From Bradyrhizobium nitroreducens (GTDB taxonomy: Bacteria > Pseudomonadota > Alphaproteobacteria > Rhizobiales > Xanthobacteraceae): DNA of 64,000 nt. The notes under the pieces are model-generated. The model was not told where the DNA came from. It worked only from the letters and a program-made list of their open reading frames with translations, and searched no databases. Below are positions 34,982 to 42,692 of the stretch, piece by piece. The position numbers and the translations under genes are program-made. The stretch is taken from assembly GCF_002776695.1 (NCBI RefSeq), contig NZ_LFJC01000003.1, forward strand, positions 7,552,638 through 7,616,637, in the 5' to 3' direction. The first letter of the stretch is position 1. The number at the start of each line of letters is the position of its first letter.

Positions 34982-36187
34982 TCAGCCGACAGCTTCGACC
35001 AGCGCCATGCCTTCGCCGCGCCAGTGTCCGGCTCCCACGACCACAATCTGGGTGGGCGCCCCCTGCATTTCAATCTCGGTCCCGGTCGAATCGTTCGGCG
35101 GGAACAGGGCGCCGCGCGAGATCGACAGCGCGGCGAGCGCGATTCCCAGTGGGAATTGCGTCTCCATGGTGTGCCCGAACATCGTACCGGTGGAGCGCAC
35201 CGGGAAGTCGGAATGGCCTTTCAGGAAGCCACGCTCTTCCGAGGTCGCAGGCTCCGCGCCGGTCGCGCCCGTGATGATCGCGCCCTTGCCTTCGCGCTTC
35301 GGCAGCTTGGCCCAGAGCTTTTCCAGCGTCGCGGTCATGTCGCCGGGCTGCTTGCGGCGGGCGAGGTCGGCGACGACGCTCGACAGCTTCGCGAACGGCT
35401 TTGCGCCGCGCGCTTCGGCGTGGGCCTTCGATTCCAGCACCAGGAACGCGCCAGCCGAACCGAGCGCGAAGCCGGGGTGATCCTTGCGCGCCCATACCGG
35501 CGCAAACTTGTCCTTGAGGTTGAAGTCGCCGAATTCGTAGAGGACGAGCAAGTCCTTGCGCTCGCCATTGTGCGAGCCGCCGACCAGCGCGATGTCGCTC
35601 TCGCCCGAGGCGATGCGCGCCAGCGCAATGCGGGCGGCATCGGCGCCGGCAACCTCTTCACCCATGAAGGTGCGCGAGGTGCCGCCAAGGCCGTGCACGA
35701 TGGCGATGTTGCCGGCGAGCAGGTTGGAGAGCTGCGCCAGGAACAGAGTGGGGCGCAGATCGCTCATCAGCCGTTCGTTGAGGAAGCCGGGCGCGTTGGC
35801 GCCCTTGGCCTCGGCCGTCAGGACGCCGGTGTCGACGTTGAGATCGCGCTCGCCGCCGCCGGCGGCCACCACCATGTCGATCTTCGACAGGATGTCCTTG
35901 TTGCCCTTGATGCCGGCCGAATCGAGCGCCAGGCCGGCGGCATAGGTGCCGATGCGCTGCCAGGCTTCCATCTGGCGCTGGTCGCCCTTCTTCGGGATCT
36001 GGGCGTCGAAGCTGACCGGCATCAGGGGATGCACGATGTAGGGCGCAAAGCCCTTGTCGTCGACGTTGATGCGCTTCTCGGAAAGCGCGGCCCAATTGGC
36101 CTCGAGGCCCTCACCGAGCGAGGTCGCGAGTCCAATGCCGGTGATCCAGACTTCCGTCTGGCCGGGCTTCGAAGCGGTGTGAGTCAT
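34982..36187 (-). CDS. fabF2XL: ketosynthase-like protein lacking the active-site cysteine (FabF2)
   Basis: A 401-residue protein with the ketosynthase fold (WITGIGLATSLGEGLEANW at the start, ESDIALVGGSHNGERKD in the middle). It contains no cysteine at all. Aligning by eye with the neighbouring FabF1 places Glu178 where FabF1 has catalytic Cys175. The NAHGTATP motif is replaced by ITGATGAEP, so the first His is also missing, while the second (FGHTMET, His339) remains. It cannot be a normal condensing enzyme. By analogy with chain-length factors it may dimerise with FabF1 and set product length. Its ATG overlaps the fabZ stop. Confidence 0.85.
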   Translation of the reverse strand: MTHTASKPGQTEVWITGIGLATSLGEGLEANWAALSEKRINVDDKGFAPYIVHPLMPVSFDAQIPKKGDQRQMEAWQRIGTYAAGLALDSAGIKGNKDILSKIDMVVAAGGGERDLNVDTGVLTAEAKGANAPGFLNERLMSDLRPTLFLAQLSNLLAGNIAIVHGLGGTSRTFMGEEVAGADAARIALARIASGESDIALVGGSHNGERKDLLVLYEFGDFNLKDKFAPVWARKDHPGFALGSAGAFLVLESKAHAEARGAKPFAKLSSVVADLARRKQPGDMTATLEKLWAKLPKREGKGAIITGATGAEPATSEERGFLKGHSDFPVRSTGTMFGHTMETQFPLGIALAALSISRGALFPPNDSTGTEIEMQGAPTQIVVVGAGHWRGEGMALVEAVG

Positions 36188-36654
36188 GGCGATACGACCT
36201 GTTGCGGAAAGCCGACGCGCTCGGCGACCTTCGCCATGTATCCGCGCATATCCGCGTTGGGGAAGGGGATCAGCGTGAAAGTCAGCGAGGAATTCGCGCG
36301 GATCTTGCCGCCGACCCTGATCTTGGCTTCTGTCATGGCATAGCCGGAGCCTTCGTGGGTCAGGCTCGCCTCGATGCTCATGAGATCGCCGGGGAACACG
36401 GAACCCCGCACCTTGGCCTCCTTGACGGCGGCAAGGATAGGCATGCGCTCGAACTTGAGCACGCCGAGCAGGAGAAAACCCGAGGCCTGCGCCATCGATT
36501 CGATCAGCAGCACGCCGGGCATCAGGGGATAGCCCGGGAAGTGCCCCTCGAAGACGGTGCTCTCCTTGGGGACCTGGGCTTCGACGACGATCGTCTTCTC
36601 GTCGACCTTGAGGTCGACGATCCGATCGATCATGTGGAAGTATTCGAGTTGCAT
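36184..36654 (-). CDS. fabZXL: 3-hydroxyacyl-ACP dehydratase of the very-long-chain locus
   Basis: A 156-residue hotdog-fold dehydratase. The active-site helix region is FEGHFPGYPLMPGVLLIESMAQ-like, with His38 and Glu52, as in FabZ. The start at 36654 is chosen because MQLEYFHMIDRI fits the family; the frame extends a few codons upstream. It lies 10 bp after acpXL and overlaps fabF2 by four bases, so acpXL, fabZ and fabF2 are probably co-translated. Confidence 0.9.
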   Translation of the reverse strand: MQLEYFHMIDRIVDLKVDEKTIVVEAQVPKESTVFEGHFPGYPLMPGVLLIESMAQASGFLLLGVLKFERMPILAAVKEAKVRGSVFPGDLMSIEASLTHEGSGYAMTEAKIRVGGKIRANSSLTFTLIPFPNADMRGYMAKVAERVGFPQQVVSP

Positions 36655-36664
36655 GACCGCGCGC

Positions 36665-36952
36665 TTAGGCGCTCGCGCCCTTGGCCGCAACCAGTTCGTC
36701 GATGCGGGCGCACAGGTTCTTCAGCACGAAATACTGTTCGGTGGTCGCTTTGCCGTCGTTGACCTCCTGGGTCCACTTTTCCAGCGGCAGCTTGATGCCG
36801 AACTGCTTGTCGATCGCGAACGCGATGTCCAGGAAATCGAGGCTGTCGATGCCGAGATCGTCGATGGCATGGCTATCCGGCGTGATCGTGTCGCGCGGGA
36901 TGTCGCAGGTTTCAGCGATGATCGTGGCGACCTGATCGAATGTGGAGGACAT
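36665..36952 (-). CDS. acpXL: acyl carrier protein AcpXL
   Basis: A 95-residue acyl carrier protein, longer than the housekeeping ACP (about 78) and of AcpXL size. Ser37 in the DSLDF motif is the phosphopantetheine site. The C-terminal extension contains helix ITEQYFVLKNLCARIDELV-like residues. It carries the growing C26-C28 chain for lipid A. The ATG at 36952 is used; a GTG immediately before it is less likely. It is the first gene of the minus-strand cluster. Confidence 0.93.
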   Translation of the reverse strand: MSSTFDQVATIIAETCDIPRDTITPDSHAIDDLGIDSLDFLDIAFAIDKQFGIKLPLEKWTQEVNDGKATTEQYFVLKNLCARIDELVAAKGASA

Positions 36953-37173
36953 CACTAAGCCTTTGATATATTGCGGATATTTGTCAGATTATCCAGAGTG
37001 GCACGGTGGGTGGGCATCGCGCCCCTGATGACGCCCTCAACCCCCCTCTGGCCGGGTCGAAAGCCCGTATATCGGAGCGCCGCCCCGAGTTCAATGGAGC
37101 CGGGCAGGTGGGGAGACGGAGCTGGGGATGCCCGCCCGAGCCCCTTCCGCCAAACCGATCGGCCGGATCGGGC

Positions 37174-37515
37174 CTAGATATGCGGCGTCGTGATCTTGAC
37201 GCAGTCGCGGCGGCCCATCAGCACGCAATCCTGGGTACGGCGCAGGTCGGCGATGCTGACCGCGAGCCAAATTCCGATGGCCGTCAGCGCGATGGTGAAG
37301 GCCAGCGCCGCGATATTGGCGAGCATGCGATGGCGGAAATCGTCCGGCTCGGAGCGGGGCTGCTCGTAGCGTGACAAGTCGAGCGGTTCGGGCGCGACGC
37401 GCAACGGCTGCACGGTACCGCTGCCGCGGTGGACCGCAGGGGAAGGCGAGGTGCGCGGCCTGAACTGGAGCACCCGGTGCTCGTCGTCAGAGCTTATGGG
37501 CCGCTGGTTGTTCAT
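37174..37515 (-). CDS. single-span membrane protein of unknown function
   Basis: 113 residues: a polar N-terminal half rich in Pro, Arg and Ser, one transmembrane helix (LANIAALAFTIALTAIGIWLAVSI) near residues 65-88, and a short C-terminal part with two cysteines (DCVLMGRRDCVKI). No family was recognised. An N-in topology is likely from the basic N-terminal side, leaving the cysteines outside. The gene is alone. Confidence 0.6.
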   Translation of the reverse strand: MNNQRPISSDDEHRVLQFRPRTSPSPAVHRGSGTVQPLRVAPEPLDLSRYEQPRSEPDDFRHRMLANIAALAFTIALTAIGIWLAVSIADLRRTQDCVLMGRRDCVKITTPHI

Positions 37516-37842
37516 GGGGTGGGGATCACTCCGAAGCAGCGATTTTAGATAGCATACGGGATAAACGCGTTGCAGAAAATCTTTTCAATGCAGGCGTGTA
37601 TTCGTTGCCTCGCACTATTTGTACAGAGATCGGTGTGCAGCGGTCGCGGAACCGGCCGCGAGGTCGGCGGGCGTTGCGCTGCAATAACCGGCAGAGCAAC
37701 GGCAATGAAGTTCACGTCTTCGTTTGCTCTACATCGGCTTGTGATCTGCGCGCCCTTCCGAACACGTTTTGCCGCCGCGGGGCCCATGTCATAGTCCGGG
37801 AACCTGAGCCGTCAGTTGCATCCATCCGAGGGGCCTTCGACC
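37516..37842. other. intergenic region, no gene seen
   Basis: About 330 bp between divergent genes, with lower GC than its flanks. It contains no convincing ORF, tRNA or terminator. One ATTTGTACA at 37617 looks like half of the operator described later in the window, but lacks a second arm. Confidence 0.4.
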
Positions 37843-38472
37843 ATGACCACGACCAACGCGCGCGAGCCGAGAGTGCATCCGGTCCCGATCCTGTCGCTCC
37901 GGCCGACGCAGATGACGGTCGGCATGCGCGAGGTCAAGGAGAAGCGCAAGCGCTGGCGCGAGCATGACAAGAAGAAGCAGGCCGATCTGCTCGGCAAGCA
38001 TATGATCCCCGTCGTCTACGGCCCCGACGCGCGCTATTACGTGATCGACCATCATCATCTCGGCCGCGCGCTGCACGACGAGGGTGTCAAGGAGGTGCTG
38101 GTGACCGTCGTCGGCGACCTGCGCATGGTCGAGCGCGAAGCGTTCTGGGGCGTGATGGACAACAAGCGCTGGGTCTACCCTTACGACGCCAAGGGCGAGC
38201 GGCGGTCGTTCCGCGATTTGCCGAAATCGATCGCCGATCTCACGGACGATCCGTTCCGCAGTCTCGCCGGCGAATTGCGCCGCATGGGTGGTTTCGCCAA
38301 GGACACCACGCCGTTCTCCGAATTCCTGTGGGCCGACTTCCTGCGCCGAAAGGTCTCGCGAAAGGTGATCGCGGCCGATTTCGACAAGGCGCTGGAGAAG
38401 GCGATGTCCGCGGCGAAAAGCAAGGATGCGATCTATCTGCCCGGCTGGTGCGGCCCGGAGGATGAAGATTAG
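37843..38472 (+). CDS. ParB-like nuclease family protein (ParBc_2 type)
   Basis: A 209-residue protein of the putative ParB-like nuclease group, not a chromosome-partitioning ParB. It begins with the motif VHPVPILSLRPTQMTVGMREV, and the central YYVIDHHHLGRALHDEGV resembles the substrate-binding loop of the ParB/Srx fold. There is no helix-turn-helix domain and no parA beside it. Function is unknown. The start at 37843 removes nine unlikely upstream codons. Confidence 0.75.
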   Translation: MTTTNAREPRVHPVPILSLRPTQMTVGMREVKEKRKRWREHDKKKQADLLGKHMIPVVYGPDARYYVIDHHHLGRALHDEGVKEVLVTVVGDLRMVEREAFWGVMDNKRWVYPYDAKGERRSFRDLPKSIADLTDDPFRSLAGELRRMGGFAKDTTPFSEFLWADFLRRKVSRKVIAADFDKALEKAMSAAKSKDAIYLPGWCGPEDED

Positions 38473-38485
38473 GGGCAATCGCTCA

Positions 38486-38641
38486 TCAGTCGCGCTGGAA
38501 GATCCGGGCGCCGGGGTAGGCGCGGCGGGCATAAGTGACCACCAGCGCGCGGTCCTGGGTGTCCAGGAAGGGCGTTCGGATCTGGTACGACCCGACGATG
38601 AGGTGCCACAGGCCATTGAGCTTCTGGATCACGATCTTCAT
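38486..38641 (-). CDS. 51-residue small protein of unknown function
   Basis: The frame is open to 38860, but the coherent part begins at the ATG at 38641. It encodes MKIVIQKLNGLWHLIVGSYQ, a predicted beta-rich fold with a basic C-terminus ending RIFQRD. No family was recognised. It is convergent with the ParB-like gene 13 bp away. The upstream part of the frame looks non-coding. Confidence 0.45.
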   Translation of the reverse strand: MKIVIQKLNGLWHLIVGSYQIRTPFLDTQDRALVVTYARRAYPGARIFQRD

Positions 38642-38907
38642 TTGCGTAGTCCTCGGTGTCTCCACGTTCCCACGTGTGCCGTTTGTCGCGTTGCCTAGGA
38701 TCGCTGCCGCGGGTAGAAAATTCCCGACTCGACCGGCGCTCCGCTGCAAGACACGTCTATTTCTGTTAGTTGGTGATCGCTTGTGCCCAGATAAGCCGAA
38801 TCCCATCACAGGCGCTTGAGCGAAATCAATTTCCGCGCTCATGAAACCGTCCTGAAACACAGCCGTCCCATCTCTATGGGGTAGTCGAGCTCACACAGGA
38901 GGCGGAC

Positions 38908-39051
38908 ATGCGCCGTCTGGTTTTCGTCATTGCATTGCTCGCGGTCGCTTCGGCAGGAATCTCGGCATCGTTTGCCGCAGTCCACCACGCCAAGTCGTTG
39001 ACGTTCGCGGAGCGCTTTGCGCCCGCGCTGGAGTTGATGGCGAAGCGCTAG
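38908..39051 (+). CDS. 47-residue secreted or membrane-anchored peptide
   Basis: A short ORF preceded by a strong AGGAGG ribosome site (38897-38902, five-base spacing). It encodes MRRLVFVIALLAVASAGISA, a signal-peptide-like helix, followed by a charged tail ending ELMAKR. Function is unknown. The ribosome site is the best evidence that it is translated. Confidence 0.5.
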   Translation: MRRLVFVIALLAVASAGISASFAAVHHAKSLTFAERFAPALELMAKR

Positions 39052-39282
39052 CTGCATGGCGCCTTGCTGCCATGAGCGATGCCGCGGCTGAGCGATCCGC
39101 CGCGGGACATCGGGTCGCACCCGCCGATCGGTCAGATGCGGCGATGGCCGGAGCAGGCTTGACCTGTCGCAAATCTGCGCCGCGGTGACCGGCTAGAGTT
39201 TGCCTGCATGGTTGCAGAGGCAGCGTTGCGCCCCGACGTCGAGGGCCCGGGCTCCAAGTCATGCAGGACTGGAGGCACGGCC

Positions 39283-39450
39283 ATGAGCATCATCTTTCGC
39301 ATCGTCTTTATCATCGCCGGCGCGGTCACCGCGCTGTTCGTCGCGCGTGACGCCCTGAACTTCACCATCATTCAGACCTTCGTTGCTGTCCTGCTTGTGA
39401 CGGCCGTCGTCGGGGCGGGGAGTCTCTGGAGCCTGCGGCGGAAGACGTGA
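39283..39450 (+). CDS. 55-residue two-span membrane peptide before P-type ATPase
   Basis: Encodes two hydrophobic helices (IIFRIVFIIAGAVTALFVA and FVAVLLVTAVVGAGSLW) and a basic C-terminus LRRKT. Its stop overlaps the GTG start of the ATPase (GTGA), so the two are probably translated together. The frame opens at 39208, but the ATG at 39283 gives a compact peptide. It may be an accessory subunit, which is an inference from coupling only. Confidence 0.6.
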   Translation: MSIIFRIVFIIAGAVTALFVARDALNFTIIQTFVAVLLVTAVVGAGSLWSLRRKT

Positions 39451-42011
39451 GCAAGCACCAAGGCGCAGGTTCGGCCGGGCTCAGCGAAGCCGAGGTCCGG
39501 CTGCGGCTGCACCAGGACGGTTTCAACGAACTGCCTCGGGCCGAACGGCGCACGCCGCTGCGCATCGTGATCGAGGTGTTGCGCGAGCCGATGCTCGCGC
39601 TGCTTCTGTGCGGCGGGCTGGTCTACCTGCTGCTCGGCGACCTCCGCGAGGCACTGCTGCTCCTGGCGTTCGGCGCCATCTCCGTCGTGATCACCATCGT
39701 GCAGGAAACCCGCACCGAACGCGTGCTGGAAGCCCTGCGGGAGCTGACCAGTCCGCGAGCGCTTGTGGTCAGGGACGGTGAGCGGCAGCGGATCGCCGGC
39801 CGCGAGGTCGTCCGTGGCGATCTCCTTGTCCTGGCCGAAGGCGACCGGGTTCCGGCAGATGCAGTGCTCGTCAGAGCGCAGGATCTGGCGGTCGACGAGT
39901 CGCTGCTGACCGGAGAGTCGGTTCCGGTGCGCAAGCAGGCCGTCAAGATGCCGATCGCCGATGCCGCGTTCGCTGACCATCGTCCGGGTGGCGATGACTT
40001 GCCCTTCGTCTATTCAGGCTCGCTGGTGGTGCGCGGCGAGGGGCTGGCCGAGGTCAAGGCGACGGGCCCTCGCAGCGAGATCGGAAAGATCGGATTGTCG
40101 CTGCATGGCCTGCAGGCGGAGCCGCCGCGGCTGCAACAGCAGACTGCACGGCTCGTGCGGCTCTGCTTTCTCGGCGGCGCTGCGATCAGCCTGGCCGCGG
40201 TCGTGCTCTACGGAACATTGCGCGGGGATTGGCTGCAGGCGCTGCTCGGCGGCATCGCCATCGGCATGTCCATGTTGCCCGAGGAGTTTGCCGTCGTCCT
40301 CACGGTGTTCATGGCCATGGGCGCCTGGCGCATCTCGAAGGCGCGCGTGCTGACGCGGCGCGCGGCCGCGATCGAGGTGCTTGGCTCGGCCACGGTGCTG
40401 TGCACCGACAAGACGGGCACGCTGACGCAGAACCGGATGTCGGTCGCGGAACTGAGGCTGCGCGATGGGACGAGTCTGCGCGTTGCCTCGCCACAGCCCG
40501 CTCCTGTGGGCGCAGAGTTCTTCGAGCTGGCGCGCTGCAGCGTCCTGGCAAGCTCGCCGGAACCCTTCGACCCGATGGAGAGGGCCCTGCACGCGTTCGT
40601 GCAGGCCGGTCTGCCGAAGGAGGACGAAACCGCGGGCGCCCGGACTTTGATCCGCACCTACGGCTTGCGTCCCGAACTGCTGGCGATGAGTCAGGTTTGG
40701 CAGTTGCCACATCGCGAGGGAGCCTTCGTCTCGGCGAAGGGTGCCCCCGAGGCGATCGCACGGCTGTGCAAGCTGGATGGTGCGCAGCAGGCGGCGATGC
40801 AGGCCTCGGTCGCCGCGATGGCGAAAAATGGTCTTCGCGTGCTGGGCGTGGCAGCCGCGACCTGTGACGGTGAGGCTCTGCCGGCCGCGCACGAAGGCTT
40901 TGCGTTTCACTTCCTCGGTCTCGTCGGGCTGGCCGATCCGCTGCGTCCGCACGTCCCCGAAGCCGTCGCCGAATGTCGCTCGGCCGGCATTCGCGTCGTC
41001 ATGATCACGGGCGACTATCCGGCGACCGCCATGGCGATCGCCCGGCAGGCCGGGCTCGACGTCAACGACGTCGTAACCGGCGAGCAGATCAAGCTCGCCG
41101 ACGATCGCGAGTTGGAGGCACTCGTCGGGAGCGTGAACATCTTTGCGCGGATCCTGCCGGAGCAGAAGCTGCGGATCGTTCAGGCCATGAAGCGCAACGG
41201 CGAGATCGCAGCGATGACCGGAGACGGCGTCAACGATGCGCCGTCGCTGAAGGCTGCGAATATCGGGATCGCGATGGGCGGCCGTGGCACCGATGTCGCC
41301 CGCGAGGCATCCTCGATCGTCCTGCTCGACGACGATTTCGGCTCCATCGTTGCATCCATCCGCCTGGGACGCCGGATCTACGACAATCTCCGCAAGGCGA
41401 TGGCCTTCATCTTCGCCGTCCACGTTCCGATCGCGGGGCTCGCGCTGCTTCCGCTGGTGTTCGGGCTGCCCGTGATTCTCGGTCCCGTCCACATTGCGCT
41501 TCTGGAGCTGATCATCGACCCCGTCTGCTCGCTCGTGTTCGAAGCCGAGCGGGAGGAACGCGATGTCATGGCCCGCCCGCCGCGGCGCGCCGATGCGGAG
41601 CTGTTCTCCTGGGCCCTGGTTGGCTGGAGCGTTCTCCAGGGTGCCATGGCATTTGCTTTGATTGCCGCGATCTTCGTCGTCGCGCTTCGTTCCGGCGTTC
41701 CGTCCGACGAGGCGCGCACGCTCGCCTTCATCGCGCTCGTCACTTGCGTCCTCGCGCTGGTGCTGGCCAACCGGTCGTTCAGCGCTTCGTTCTTGTCGGC
41801 CTTCTTCCGTCCGAACCCGGCATTGCTCTGGATCTTCGTGTCGATCGCGTCGATTATCGCAGCCGCTCTGTTCTGGCCGCCGGCGTCCAGCCTGTTTCGG
41901 TTCGGTCCCCTGCATCTGGACGATCTCATGGTTACGCTCGGCGCGGGATTCCTGCTGCTGACGGTGCTCGAGCTGCTAAAGCCGATATGGGCGCGGCGGT
42001 TGCGGTTCTAG
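39447..42011 (+). CDS. P-type cation-transporting ATPase (P2-like)
   Basis: An 854-residue ion pump of the inner membrane with the complete P-type core: TGES near residue 155 (actuator), phosphorylated Asp in DKTGTLTQN near 322, and GDGVNDAPSL near 591 (hinge). Overall layout is like P2 Ca2+-type pumps. The helix-4 ion site reads MLPEEF rather than the IPEGLP of Ca2+ pumps, so the transported ion is uncertain. There is no N-terminal metal-binding domain. It begins with GTG overlapping a 55-residue membrane peptide, and converges on an MgtC-like gene with a four-base stop overlap. Confidence 0.9.
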   Translation: MSKHQGAGSAGLSEAEVRLRLHQDGFNELPRAERRTPLRIVIEVLREPMLALLLCGGLVYLLLGDLREALLLLAFGAISVVITIVQETRTERVLEALRELTSPRALVVRDGERQRIAGREVVRGDLLVLAEGDRVPADAVLVRAQDLAVDESLLTGESVPVRKQAVKMPIADAAFADHRPGGDDLPFVYSGSLVVRGEGLAEVKATGPRSEIGKIGLSLHGLQAEPPRLQQQTARLVRLCFLGGAAISLAAVVLYGTLRGDWLQALLGGIAIGMSMLPEEFAVVLTVFMAMGAWRISKARVLTRRAAAIEVLGSATVLCTDKTGTLTQNRMSVAELRLRDGTSLRVASPQPAPVGAEFFELARCSVLASSPEPFDPMERALHAFVQAGLPKEDETAGARTLIRTYGLRPELLAMSQVWQLPHREGAFVSAKGAPEAIARLCKLDGAQQAAMQASVAAMAKNGLRVLGVAAATCDGEALPAAHEGFAFHFLGLVGLADPLRPHVPEAVAECRSAGIRVVMITGDYPATAMAIARQAGLDVNDVVTGEQIKLADDRELEALVGSVNIFARILPEQKLRIVQAMKRNGEIAAMTGDGVNDAPSLKAANIGIAMGGRGTDVAREASSIVLLDDDFGSIVASIRLGRRIYDNLRKAMAFIFAVHVPIAGLALLPLVFGLPVILGPVHIALLELIIDPVCSLVFEAEREERDVMARPPRRADAELFSWALVGWSVLQGAMAFALIAAIFVVALRSGVPSDEARTLAFIALVTCVLALVLANRSFSASFLSAFFRPNPALLWIFVSIASIIAAALFWPPASSLFRFGPLHLDDLMVTLGAGFLLLTVLELLKPIWARRLRF

Positions 42012-42505
42012 CCGCGGTCCTGAGTCTTCGGTGAAGCCTCGGCCTGGTGCGGATCATCCTTGCCGCCAAGCATCCGGTGCAGCCAGCGTTCGACGCGGCG
42101 GCCGATTGTGAGCAGAACAAAAGCGAAGACCAGTGCGACCAGGACGATCTTCCATTCGCCGGCGCCGCAGGTAATTCCGAGACAGGCGGCGAGAAAAGTG
42201 CACGCCGCGCTGGTCAGGCCCCGTACGCGGAAACGGTCGCTCTCGTGGACGATGACGCCGGCCCCGAGAAAGCCGATGCCGGTCAGAATGCCCTGGATCA
42301 CACGGCTTGCCGCATCGGTGATCTTGCCGGGCTCGGCGAACTGGACCGCGAGCAGCACCACGGTCGCGGTGGAGAGCCCGACGATGCCGAGCGTCTTCAG
42401 CCCGATCGGCTTGCCGTGCAGATCGCGGTTCAGGCCGATCGCGCTTCCGGCGAGCGCTGCACTTCCGAGGCGCAGCAGAATTTCTGGCCAATCCAGTTGG
42501 GTCAT
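42008..42505 (-). CDS. MgtC/SapB family membrane protein
   Basis: A 165-residue inner-membrane protein. The family pattern is clear: LLRLGSAALAGSAIGLNRDL, then GLKTLGIVGLSTA, and IQGILTGIGFLGAGVIV. About five membrane spans are expected. Family members are linked to Mg2+ limitation, acid and virulence but are not proven transporters. The start at 42505 fits the family. It converges with the ATPase gene, and the coding ends overlap by four bases. Confidence 0.85.
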   Translation of the reverse strand: MTQLDWPEILLRLGSAALAGSAIGLNRDLHGKPIGLKTLGIVGLSTATVVLLAVQFAEPGKITDAASRVIQGILTGIGFLGAGVIVHESDRFRVRGLTSAACTFLAACLGITCGAGEWKIVLVALVFAFVLLTIGRRVERWLHRMLGGKDDPHQAEASPKTQDRG

Positions 42506-42692
42506 GTCCTGTCCGTCGCTTCGTCGGCATGGGCCGGAAAGCCAGCTTCGAGTCGGCAATACTTAGTCCATGCGGGCGAGCCGCTCCAGAGGCATGGCAA
42601 GGCCTCCGCTGATGAGGACGGTGATTGCGGCGTTGGTCCCGGCTCTGCGCGGCGGCGTGCACGCCGCGGCGCGTCCGGGACCGGTCAGCGGG

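Noticed and set aside
37617..37625. ATTTGTACA resembling a half of the nicotinate-locus operator
   Set aside because: No second arm at any spacing seen in sites A-D, and the neighbouring genes are unrelated.
40014..41915. 633-codon minus-strand frame opposite the P-type ATPase
   Set aside because: Shadow of a strongly supported gene; biased composition and no domain.
42652..42667. Perfect 16-bp palindrome GCGGCGTGCACGCCGC after the HerA-like gene
   Set aside because: Very GC-rich with no T-run; could be chance or a weak hairpin, and no neighbouring promoter makes it a likely operator.
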